This document shows positions 6,257-13,161 of a DNA stretch of 13,677 bases, in pieces. The stretch lies in assembly GCA_003135595.1 (NCBI GenBank), contig PLCI01000149.1, forward strand, positions 7,879 through 21,555, given 5' to 3'. The first letter of the stretch is position 1. The number at the start of each line of letters is the position of its first letter. Source of the DNA: Acidimicrobiaceae bacterium. Lineage in GTDB: Bacteria; Actinomycetota; Acidimicrobiia; Acidimicrobiales; RAAP-2. Below the pieces are notes generated by a model. That model worked only from the letters and a program-made list of their open reading frames with translations, made no database searches and was not told the DNA's origin. Made by a program: the position numbers and the translations under genes.

Positions 6257-7069
6257 TCAGACCCCGGGTCCGCCCTCGAGCACTGGTCGTCCTCGGGCGT
6301 CCTCGATGACGCCGGCGATGCCGAAGCGCCGCTCGAGGAGCGCCGGGACCTCCGATCGGCTGACCGTGGTCGTCACCGGCGGCTGTCCGATGCCGCGCTC
6401 CACCAGCGTGGGCTCGTCGAATTGGTAGAAGGTGAGGCAGCGGTCGACGCGTCGGGCGCCGGCGATCACGCCGGACACGAAGGGCGACGACGGGTGCGTG
6501 GACGTGTACCAGTTCGCCACCTCGATGTCCACCATCGGCACGGGCTCGGGCACAAAGCCGTAGAGCGCCGTCCAGTCGCCGTCCTGGTGGACCTGCAGGA
6601 CGATCTCGGCGCCCTCTTCGATCAGCCGGTAGTGCCAGCCTGACTGGTCAGACTCCGCACCGACACGGAAGGGAATCGGGTCGAGGAGGCCGCCGCCGCC
6701 GAAGCCGACGTCGACGAGCCACGGCTCGCCACAATCCACGGTGCGCAGCACGAGGTGGTTGAGCGGGCCGGGACCGTCGTCCGCGTTGCCTCTCACCCGG
6801 GCGAGCATGGGCTCGACCACGTCGATGTTGATGGCGTGCAGAGCTGCCATGAACAGGAGGTTGTGCTCGAAGCAGTACCCACCGCGTCGACGAGCGACGA
6901 GCTTGTCCTCGAGCTGCGCTGGATCCAGTGACACCGCTCGGCCGGCACTGGAGTCGAAGTTCTCGAACGGCACCGACGTGGCGTGTGAGCGGTGCATCTC
7001 GGCAAGCGAGGCTGGGTGGTCCAGCCCGATCCTCGTCAGGTACGCGTCGAGGTGCTTCAGCGTCAACAA
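6257..7069 (-). CDS. nat: Arylamine N-acetyltransferase
   Basis: NAT enzymes move an acetyl (or propionyl) group from CoA to arylamines and hydrazines through a Cys-His-Asp triad. With the start chosen here the 270-residue protein has Cys66 in RRGGYCFEHN, His105 in LNHLVL and Asp120 in WLVDVGFGG, close to the positions in mycobacterial NAT, and PFENFD near residue 35. I chose TTG at 7069 because it puts seven residues before the family's DAYL start. TTG at 7096 is the alternative. An ATG at 7192 would give 311 residues, but that extension runs antisense over the GH18 signal peptide and has no family counterpart. No Shine-Dalgarno sequence supports any choice. It lies 59 bases upstream of padR on the same strand but ends before the padR promoter, so it is probably a separate unit. 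Confidence 0.88.
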   Translation of the reverse strand: MLTLKHLDAYLTRIGLDHPASLAEMHRSHATSVPFENFDSSAGRAVSLDPAQLEDKLVARRRGGYCFEHNLLFMAALHAINIDVVEPMLARVRGNADDGPGPLNHLVLRTVDCGEPWLVDVGFGGGGLLDPIPFRVGAESDQSGWHYRLIEEGAEIVLQVHQDGDWTALYGFVPEPVPMVDIEVANWYTSTHPSSPFVSGVIAGARRVDRCLTFYQFDEPTLVERGIGQPPVTTTVSRSEVPALLERRFGIAGVIEDARGRPVLEGGPGV

Positions 7070-7073
7070 GCGT

Positions 7074-7090
7074 GTCGAGGTTATCTCGAC
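7074..7090. promoter_or_regulatory. Inverted repeat between the divergent nat and GH18 genes
   Basis: GTCGAG-GTTAT-CTCGAC is a perfect 6+6 dyad with a five-base centre in the 37-base gap between the nat start (7069) and the GH18 start (7107). The centre gives GATAAC on the minus strand (7085-7080), a possible -10 for nat. No -35 partner is visible. It may be a shared operator; the regulator is unknown. Confidence 0.4.
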
Positions 7091-7106
7091 CTGCAATCGT
7101 AGAGTG

Positions 7107-8108
7107 ATGCGACGGCTCGGGTTGCTCGTCTCGACCGGTGCGCTCGCGGCTTCGCTCCTCGTCGTCCCCACCGTGCGCTCGGAGGCGACCATCGTCGCAG
7201 CACGTGATCACCTCCAGGTCACCGGCTACGCGACCGACGGGACCGCACCGTCGACGATCGCCGCGCAGGCACCCGCCCTCACGACGGTCGGCATTGATGG
7301 TGTCGGCGTGACGATTGCGGGCAACGACGTGGCGGCGCCGTCGGCAGGCGCGCTGGCGCTGCTCGCGACCGCCCACGCGCACGGGCTTCGAGCGGTGCTG
7401 CTCGTCGGCAACGGCGCGGTGTCGGGCGAAGCCACGCGCCTCCTCACCTCTCGAGCCAACCGTGCGCGCGTCGCGGCGAAGCTCGTCCGTCTCGTTCAAG
7501 TGCAGGGATGGGACGGCATCACCGTCGACCTCGAGGCGCTCGCACCTCGTGATGCCGCCGGCCTCGTGGCCTTCGTCGCGCGACTGCACCAGTTGCTCCC
7601 CCATCGGTGCCAGCTCGCCGTTGACGTCAGTGCAACCCCGTCACTCGCCGAGTACCCCGTGAACGGCTACCACCTCAGGTCGCTCAGCCGCGTCGCTGAC
7701 GTCGTGCTCATGGCATACGACGAGAGCGGGACGTGGTCGGGCCCGGGACCCATCGGCGGCCTTCCCTGGCAACGCGCGAGCATCGCCGCGGTCCGCCGGC
7801 TCGTGCCCGCCCGCCGGCTCGTCCTCGGCGTCGCGGCCTACGGCTACACGTGGCCCCCCGGCCGACGCGTCCACGACGGGATCGCCGTCACGGACCGACA
7901 AGCGCGCAGCCTGGCCGCCCACTCCCACAAGCGGCCCCGGTGGATCCCATCGCAGGGCGAGTGGACGGTCCGGCTGCGCAACGGGACGGTGCTGTGGTGG
8001 TCCGACGTCCGCTCCTATCGGCTGCGCCGGGTCATCGTGCTGCACGACCATCTCGCGGGCCTCGCGGTCTGGCAGCTGTCATCGTCCGACCTGCTGCCCA
8101 GACGGTGA
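7107..8108 (+). CDS. Secreted GH18-family glycoside hydrolase (YaaH-like)
   Basis: The 333-residue protein starts with a signal peptide (MRR, hydrophobic 4-21, cleavage probably near 25). The GH18 signature is DGITVDLE (136-143), with Glu143 the expected catalytic acid and Asp141 its partner. LMAYDESG (201-208), GVAAYGYTW (241-249) and the late Trp in GLAVWQLSSSD (318-327) complete the barrel pattern. This subtype resembles the small bacterial GH18 domains of YaaH-like spore and wall enzymes that act on N-acetylglucosamine linkages; chitin or peptidoglycan are both possible substrates. No LysM or other binding domain is attached. ATG 7107 is preceded by an in-frame GTG at 7104; neither has a clear Shine-Dalgarno sequence. 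Its stop overlaps the transporter start (GTGA). Confidence 0.87.
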   Translation: MRRLGLLVSTGALAASLLVVPTVRSEATIVAARDHLQVTGYATDGTAPSTIAAQAPALTTVGIDGVGVTIAGNDVAAPSAGALALLATAHAHGLRAVLLVGNGAVSGEATRLLTSRANRARVAAKLVRLVQVQGWDGITVDLEALAPRDAAGLVAFVARLHQLLPHRCQLAVDVSATPSLAEYPVNGYHLRSLSRVADVVLMAYDESGTWSGPGPIGGLPWQRASIAAVRRLVPARRLVLGVAAYGYTWPPGRRVHDGIAVTDRQARSLAAHSHKRPRWIPSQGEWTVRLRNGTVLWWSDVRSYRLRRVIVLHDHLAGLAVWQLSSSDLLPRR

Positions 8109-9988
8109 ACGCCGCGCTGCCCACGGTCGACAAGCCACCGAGCCGCTCGATCTGGAACCTGCTGATCGGGCGCCCGCTCCGATCGAGCGACGCCTCCCAG
8201 GAGCAGATCACGCCCGTCGAGGGGCTGTCGGCGCTCTCCCTCGACGCGCTGACCTCGGTTGCGTACGGCCCCGAGGCGATCATCGTCGTGCTCGCGCTCG
8301 CTGGGGCGAGCGCCCTGCACCTCATCCTGCCGATCACGCTCGCGATCATCGCGCTGCTCACGATCCTGGTCGTCTCCTACCGCCAGGTGATCGACGCGTA
8401 CCCAGGCGGCGGTGGCGCCTACGCGGTGTCGCGGGCGAACCTCGGGGCCGGTGCGAGCCTGCTCGCCGGCGGCTCGCTGATCGTCGACTACACCCTCACG
8501 GTCGCGGTCTCGATCGCGGCGGGCGTCGGCTCGCTCACCTCGGCGTTCCCCTCGCTCACCTCGCTCACGGTGCCCATGTGCCTCGCGATTCTCGGGGTCA
8601 TCACGCTGCTCAACCTTCGCGGGCTCGGTGCAAGCGCACGCGCATTCCTCCTGCCCACGCTGCTGTTCATCGTCGGCCTGCTCGCGATCATCGTCGTCGG
8701 GCTCATCCACCCGCTGGGCCGGCACCACGCCCAGCCCGGGCACTCGCTCCTCTCGACGCACTCGCTGCAGGCGGTGTCCGTGCTCCTGATCCTGAAGGCG
8801 TTCTCCGCGGGCTGCAGCGCGCTCACGGGCGTCGAGGCGATCGCGAACGGCGTGCCACTCTTCAAGGCGCCGAGGGCGGTGCGTGCGAAGCGAACCGAAG
8901 TCCTGCTCGGCTCGATCCTCGGTGTCATGCTCCTCGGACTCGCCGTGCTCGGGGAGCGCTGGCACGTCGGACCTCGGTCGGGCCAGACGGTCCTTAGCCA
9001 GATCATGGGCATGGCGGTCGGCCGGCACTGGGCGTACTTCGCGGTGTCGCTCACGATCACGATCGTCCTGTCACTGGCCGCGAACACGTCGTTCGGTGGA
9101 CTCCCGATCCTCACGAGCCTGCTCGCTCGGGACAACTACCTCCCCCACTTCTTCGGCCTCCGAGATGACCGGCAGGTCTTCGGCAACGGCATCTGGGTGC
9201 TCGCGATCCTGTCCGCGGGACTGCTCATCGCCGTAGGGGGCAACACCATCTCGATGATCCCGCTCTTCGCGATCGGGGTCTTCACCGGCTTCACGCTCTC
9301 CCAGTCCGGGCTCGTGGTGCACTGGTGGCGGACCCGTCCCGAGCGCTGGCGCTACCGCGCCGTCGTGAACGGCCTCGGCGCGGTCGTGACGCTGCTCGCG
9401 ACCGTCATCTTCCTGATCACGAAGTTCCAGGCGGGCGCGTGGGTCGTCGTCGTCGCGATCCCCGCGTTCATCGTGCTCTTCGCCCGGATCCACGCGTACT
9501 ACCATCGCTCCGCCCAAGAGATTGGGGCCGGCGCGGTGCCTGGACCTCCGGTCGCGAGGCCGTCACTCGTCATCGTCCCGGTCAACAACGTGTCGACGAT
9601 CACCCAGCACGCGATCGCCGAGGCGCTCTCGCTCGGAGGCGACGTGGTCGCCCTCTACGTCTCGCTCGACTACCCGGACCGAGACCAGCACGAGAGTGCC
9701 GAGATCGAGGCGCTCTGGCGAGCGTGGCACCCTGGCCCGCCACTCGAGGTGCTGCACACCGAGTTCGCGTCGGTCGTGGGGCCGATCGTCGAGTACATCG
9801 ACCGAGCTCGAGCGAAGGGCGACCGCCAGATCGTGGTCCTGATCCCCGTCGTCGAGCCGCGCCGCCTGCGGTATCGACTCCTGCACAACCACATCGACCT
9901 GGTCCTCAGCGCCGCCCTGCGCAAGCGCACCGACGTCGTCGTCGCGCGCGTGCGAGTGCCGATCGAGGCGCGCCGTCGCTCAGGCTGA
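8105..9988 (+). CDS. KimA-like APC-superfamily potassium transporter with C-terminal USP-like domain
   Basis: The 627-residue protein has about 12 hydrophobic segments (about 45-460) and a soluble alpha/beta tail (about 485-620) like the UspA-type domain of KimA. KimA (Bacillus) is a K+/H+ symporter inhibited by c-di-AMP. From memory, its functional residues Asp36, Tyr43, Asp117, Thr121, Ser125, Thr230 and Glu233 align at a constant +11 offset with Asp47, Tyr54, Asp128, Thr132, Ser136, Thr241 and Glu244 here, in SLDALTSVAYGPE, VDYTLTVAVS and TGVEAIANG. The counterpart of Tyr377 is Phe388. This supports potassium over amino acids as substrate, though generic APC permease is the fallback. I chose GTG 8105 because it overlaps the GH18 stop in GTGA and gives the family's usual length; upstream frame is the GH18 gene. 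The 3' end overlaps the convergent amidohydrolase by nine bases. Confidence 0.88.
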   Translation: MNAALPTVDKPPSRSIWNLLIGRPLRSSDASQEQITPVEGLSALSLDALTSVAYGPEAIIVVLALAGASALHLILPITLAIIALLTILVVSYRQVIDAYPGGGGAYAVSRANLGAGASLLAGGSLIVDYTLTVAVSIAAGVGSLTSAFPSLTSLTVPMCLAILGVITLLNLRGLGASARAFLLPTLLFIVGLLAIIVVGLIHPLGRHHAQPGHSLLSTHSLQAVSVLLILKAFSAGCSALTGVEAIANGVPLFKAPRAVRAKRTEVLLGSILGVMLLGLAVLGERWHVGPRSGQTVLSQIMGMAVGRHWAYFAVSLTITIVLSLAANTSFGGLPILTSLLARDNYLPHFFGLRDDRQVFGNGIWVLAILSAGLLIAVGGNTISMIPLFAIGVFTGFTLSQSGLVVHWWRTRPERWRYRAVVNGLGAVVTLLATVIFLITKFQAGAWVVVVAIPAFIVLFARIHAYYHRSAQEIGAGAVPGPPVARPSLVIVPVNNVSTITQHAIAEALSLGGDVVALYVSLDYPDRDQHESAEIEALWRAWHPGPPLEVLHTEFASVVGPIVEYIDRARAKGDRQIVVLIPVVEPRRLRYRLLHNHIDLVLSAALRKRTDVVVARVRVPIEARRRSG

Positions 9989-11164
9989 CGAGCGGACCGT
10001 CGAGCGATGCGGCGCGGTCGTGACCGACGCGTGTCCCAACAGGTCGGCCAGGTTGCCGGCGTAGAAGCGCTCGCAGTCGGCGTCGCCGACGCCCGCCAGG
10101 GCCTCTTCGAACTTCGCCAGCGGGTCCCGCCCCCCCTCGGGGTGCGGGTAGTCGGTCGAGAACATGAACAGCTCGGCGCCCGCCTGCTCCATCATCCAGC
10201 CGACCGGCTCGCCTGGGAACGGCGTGAACTTGAGGTGCCGTCGCACGTAGTCCGAGGGCTTCGCTTGCAGGTTGCGCAGCGGCTCCTCGGTGCGTCGGAA
10301 CGCCCGCTGGCCGTAGTCGAGGTGGTGCAGCCAGGACACGACCCAGCCCGCGCCCTGCTCGATGCAGCCGCCACGCAGACCGGGGTGGCGATCGAAGAGC
10401 CCGTCGAGGATGAGCGCACCGAGGAAGACCTCCGGGGAGTGATGGATCGCGAGGTAGTCCTTGGACCGAACGTTCTCCCCGCCGCCGAGGTGGTCGGTGA
10501 CCGGCATCCCGTTGTTGTGGAACGCAGGATCCAGCAGCCGCCCGCCGCCGCCGACGTGCAGGACGAACGGGACGTCGGAGCGCTCGAGCAGCGACCAGAA
10601 GTCGTCGAGCGCGGGATGCGTCGGCGCTCGCTCCCCTGCCGCGGTGGAGGGGACCATCACCGCGGCGCAGCCCGCTTCGATGGCCTCGGCGGCGCACGCA
10701 ACGGCTCGCTCGGGGTCGACGAGCGGGACGAAGCCGACAGCCAGGAGCCGGGGATCGTCGGCGCAGAAGTTGGCCATCGCACGGTTCTGCGCGGACGCGC
10801 CCGCGTAGAGCCGCTCGGCGTCCTTGCCCGTGAACATGGCTGTCGCGAAGGTGGCGAAGACCAGCTGGGCATGAAAGCCCAGGAGGTCCAGCACGCGGCT
10901 GCGCTCGACGGGGTCGAAGCCACCCATGGCCGACCAGCCCTTGTCAGTCATCAGCCGCTCCTCGGCGAGCGTCGCCTTCTCGGGGTCGGATCGCCGCGAG
11001 CGTGCCTTGGCGACCGCGTCGTCGAGCACCGGCTGCAGGGCCTCCATGCCCCCTCGGCGCAGACGGTCACGCTGCGACGGCTCGATGAAGTCGTCGAGGA
11101 AGTCGGCCAGCTCCATCACGTGGCTGTCGGCATCCAGGATCGTGCGTCCTCCGGCGTAAGTCAT
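9980..11164 (-). CDS. Amidohydrolase family 2 metal-dependent hydrolase
   Basis: The 394-residue protein fits the amidohydrolase-2 (ACMSD-like) TIM-barrel family. Visible landmarks are DADSHVMEL (11-19, with Asp13 and His15 in place of the HxH metal pair), His203 in VLHVGGGG, Glu269 in CIEQGAGW and the late Asp338 in STDYPHPEGG. This subgroup is common in actinobacterial gene clusters for aromatic or xenobiotic compounds and includes decarboxylases as well as hydrolases; the substrate cannot be read here. A good ribosome binding site stands before ATG 11164. The gene is divergent from tetR with 80 bases between, so TetR is its most likely regulator. The last nine bases overlap the convergent transporter gene. 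Confidence 0.9.
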   Translation of the reverse strand: MTYAGGRTILDADSHVMELADFLDDFIEPSQRDRLRRGGMEALQPVLDDAVAKARSRRSDPEKATLAEERLMTDKGWSAMGGFDPVERSRVLDLLGFHAQLVFATFATAMFTGKDAERLYAGASAQNRAMANFCADDPRLLAVGFVPLVDPERAVACAAEAIEAGCAAVMVPSTAAGERAPTHPALDDFWSLLERSDVPFVLHVGGGGRLLDPAFHNNGMPVTDHLGGGENVRSKDYLAIHHSPEVFLGALILDGLFDRHPGLRGGCIEQGAGWVVSWLHHLDYGQRAFRRTEEPLRNLQAKPSDYVRRHLKFTPFPGEPVGWMMEQAGAELFMFSTDYPHPEGGRDPLAKFEEALAGVGDADCERFYAGNLADLLGHASVTTAPHRSTVRSSA

Positions 11165-11169
11165 GTGGT

Positions 11170-11176
11170 CCCCCTC
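11170..11176 (-). promoter_or_regulatory. Ribosome binding site of the amidohydrolase gene
   Basis: GAGGGGG on the minus strand ends five bases before ATG 11164. It is one of the few strong Shine-Dalgarno sequences in the window and contrasts with the divergent tetR gene, which has none. Confidence 0.65.
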
Positions 11177-11227
11177 GTTCCGTCAGCAGCGTGGTCTCGA
11201 GCCGCGGTGGCGGCCCGTCGTGTCTGT

Positions 11228-11244
11228 GGTGACATAATGCCACC
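11228..11244 (+). promoter_or_regulatory. tetR operator overlapping a leaderless-type -10 box
   Basis: GGTGaCATaATGcCACC is a 17-base dyad with seven of eight positions paired, ending on the base before the GTG start at 11245. It contains CATAAT (11233-11238), five of six matches to the -10 consensus, ending six bases before the start codon. No -35 box is evident. TetR proteins typically bind such dyads, so autorepression and control of the divergent amidohydrolase are likely. Confidence 0.6.
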
Positions 11245-11925
11245 GTGAGCCTCTCGGTCACAAGCCCCGAATCGGCGACGCGTGGCTCTGGGGCGTCGCG
11301 ACGCCCCGCCGGGGCCGAACGGCGCGCCTCGCTCCTCGACGTCGCGTCCCACATGGTGGCGAGCGGCAACGTCGAGGCGGTGTCCATGGAGGCCGTGGCG
11401 AAGGCGGCCGGCGTCAGTCGCGCGCTCGTCTACAAGCACTTCACCAATCGCCACGACCTGCTCAGCGCGCTCTACGAGCGCGAGTCGGCCTTCCTCCACG
11501 CGCAGCTCTCGGCCGACGTCCGAAGGGCCGACGACCTCGCCGGCAAGCTGCGCGCCCTGGTCCGAGGGGCCCTCGCTGCGCAGGCCAGCCGGGGAGCCAC
11601 CCTGGCCGCCCTGAGCGTCCGAGGCGGTCGGCCGTCCAAGCAGCGTGACGTGCAGCGCCGGCGAGACGGCCAGACGCTCCGACACTTCACCGATCAGGCA
11701 GTGGCCGAGTTGCACGTGGACGAGCTCGACGCGCGCACGGGTCTCGCGATCACGCTCGGGGCGATCCCCACGGTGCTGGCTCGATGGCGGCTGCGCCCGA
11801 CGCGCGAGCACGCCTTGCACCTCGAGGACGCCTTCGTCGCCATGGCGATCGGCGGGATGAAGGAGATGGCTCGCACGGGCGGGCGAGCAGGCGGGCCATC
11901 TCGCACGACGACCGCTTCGTCCTGA
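11245..11925 (+). CDS. TetR-family transcriptional regulator
   Basis: The 226-residue protein has a disordered N-terminus (1-24), then the TetR DNA-binding domain with the helix-turn-helix at about 47-66 (VSMEAVAKAAGVSRALVYKH) followed by FTNRHDLLSAL. The C-terminal ligand domain (about 85-210) is not conserved enough to name a ligand, and the tail is Gly/Arg/Thr/Ser-rich. GTG 11245 is chosen because the promoter-like CATAAT ends six bases before it and no ribosome binding site exists, which fits a leaderless transcript. If so, most of the N-terminal extension is real. The divergent amidohydrolase gene is the obvious target; the GH5-type gene 54 bases downstream is on the same strand but is likely independent. 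Confidence 0.92.
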   Translation: MSLSVTSPESATRGSGASRRPAGAERRASLLDVASHMVASGNVEAVSMEAVAKAAGVSRALVYKHFTNRHDLLSALYERESAFLHAQLSADVRRADDLAGKLRALVRGALAAQASRGATLAALSVRGGRPSKQRDVQRRRDGQTLRHFTDQAVAELHVDELDARTGLAITLGAIPTVLARWRLRPTREHALHLEDAFVAMAIGGMKEMARTGGRAGGPSRTTTASS

Positions 11926-11979
11926 GGACCCGCCGAGTCTCCGCATGCCCGAACCTGATCCGGGAGTTGTGGCGACGAG

Positions 11980-13155
11980 GTGCGAGATAGCGTTCGCATC
12001 GTGCGACTCGCCCGACGGGGTCGGCGCCCCGCCCGCTGGTTGATCGCCTCGATAGCCGCCGTGCCTTTGGCCGCGGTGCCGGCCATCGCCCACGCCACCG
12101 GCCGATCAGCGCCCCTGCCCCGCACTGCGAGCATCGTCGTCGCCGTCAAGGGCAACCATCTCGTCAATGGCGCGGGGAGGACGACGCGCCTGCTCGGGGT
12201 CGACCGCTCCGGGACCGAGTACGCCTGCGAGCAGGCGTGGGGCATCTTCGACGGTCCGTCCTCCAGTGCCTCGATCGCCGCGATCGCGGCGTGGCACGCC
12301 AACGCCGTGCGCCTGCCCCTCAACGAGGGATGCTGGCTCGGCCTCTTCACGAGGGCAAACGATCCCGCCGACGCCGGCCGCAACCCCGCCCCGTACGAGG
12401 GCGCCGCCTACCGTGCCGCGATCGGCTCGTACGTCAAGGCGCTGCACGCCCACGGCATGGCCGTGATCCTGAGCCTCCACGCCCTCGACGCACCCGACGG
12501 CATGAACGTGCCGCCCATGGCCGACGCCGCGCACGCACCCGCCTTCTGGACCTCGGTCGCGTCGTACTTCAAGCACGACCGCGGCGTGCTCTTCGACCTG
12601 TACAACGAGCCGAACTCCATCGGGTGGTCGTGCTGGAAGAACGGGTGCGAGGTCTCGACGTCCGCGGGCAAGTACCGGGCCGCGGGCATGCAGTCGCTCG
12701 TGAACGCCGTGCGCAGGGCCGGCGCGACCCAGCCCCTCCTGGTCGGCGGCCTCGACTGGTCGAGCGACGAGCGGTCGTGGCGGGCCTACGAGCCACATGA
12801 CCCGCGCAAGAGCCTCGTCGTGAGCTTCCACACCTACAACACGACGTACTGCAACACGTTGTCGTGCTGGAACGCCGAGCTCGGACCGCTCGCCAGGGTC
12901 GTGCCCGTCGTGGCGGGCGAGGTCGGCGAGTACGACTGCGCCACGCCGTACACGGACGCCTACATGGGCTTCGCGGACAGCAGGGGGATCTCGTACCTCG
13001 GCTGGGCCTGGGACGCGATCAGCCCGGGAGGCTGGTCGTGCTCGAGCCCGTCGCTGATCGACGACTACGGCGGCACGCCCTCGCCCGAGGGTGCCGCGCT
13101 GCACGACCACCTGTCGTATCTCAGTGCGAACGGGCTGCTCCCGCCTGTGCCGTAG
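11980..13155 (+). CDS. Secreted GH5-type glycoside hydrolase (cellulase-like)
   Basis: The protein has up to 391 residues, with a twin-arginine-rich basic start and a hydrophobic signal segment (about 19-38, cleavage near AHA 37-39). The GH5 pattern follows: VRLPLNEGCW (110-119), the acid/base Glu210 in FDLYNEPN (205-212), SFHTYN (282-287), nucleophile Glu314 in VAGEVGE (311-317) and the late Trp344 in GWAWD. It should cleave beta-linked glucans or mannans by a retaining mechanism, outside the cell. Eight cysteines in the mature part (83, 118, 218, 223, 291, 296, 320, 354) suggest disulfides, consistent with export. No carbohydrate-binding module is present. The start is either GTG 11980 or GTG 12001; the latter gives a more compact signal peptide. 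Subfamily and substrate are not decidable by eye. Confidence 0.87.
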   Translation: MRDSVRIVRLARRGRRPARWLIASIAAVPLAAVPAIAHATGRSAPLPRTASIVVAVKGNHLVNGAGRTTRLLGVDRSGTEYACEQAWGIFDGPSSSASIAAIAAWHANAVRLPLNEGCWLGLFTRANDPADAGRNPAPYEGAAYRAAIGSYVKALHAHGMAVILSLHALDAPDGMNVPPMADAAHAPAFWTSVASYFKHDRGVLFDLYNEPNSIGWSCWKNGCEVSTSAGKYRAAGMQSLVNAVRRAGATQPLLVGGLDWSSDERSWRAYEPHDPRKSLVVSFHTYNTTYCNTLSCWNAELGPLARVVPVVAGEVGEYDCATPYTDAYMGFADSRGISYLGWAWDAISPGGWSCSSPSLIDDYGGTPSPEGAALHDHLSYLSANGLLPPVP

Positions 13156-13161
13156 CGGTCG

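Noticed and set aside
7070..7192. Longer N-terminus for the arylamine N-acetyltransferase from ATG 7192
   Set aside because: The 41 extra residues have no counterpart in the family and overlap the GH18 start and signal peptide in antisense.
8015..9028. Minus-strand open frame of 337 codons opposite the transporter
   Set aside because: Highly charged, repetitive composition (Asp/Glu/Arg/Gln) without a domain, exactly antisense to the conserved membrane helices of the transporter.
10007..11248. Plus-strand open frame of 413 codons opposite the amidohydrolase
   Set aside because: The amidohydrolase has clear catalytic motifs and a ribosome binding site; the antisense frame has neither.
12106..13110. 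Minus-strand open frame of 334 codons opposite the GH5-type gene
   Set aside because: Val/Arg/Gly-rich with no family features; shadow of the glycosidase.
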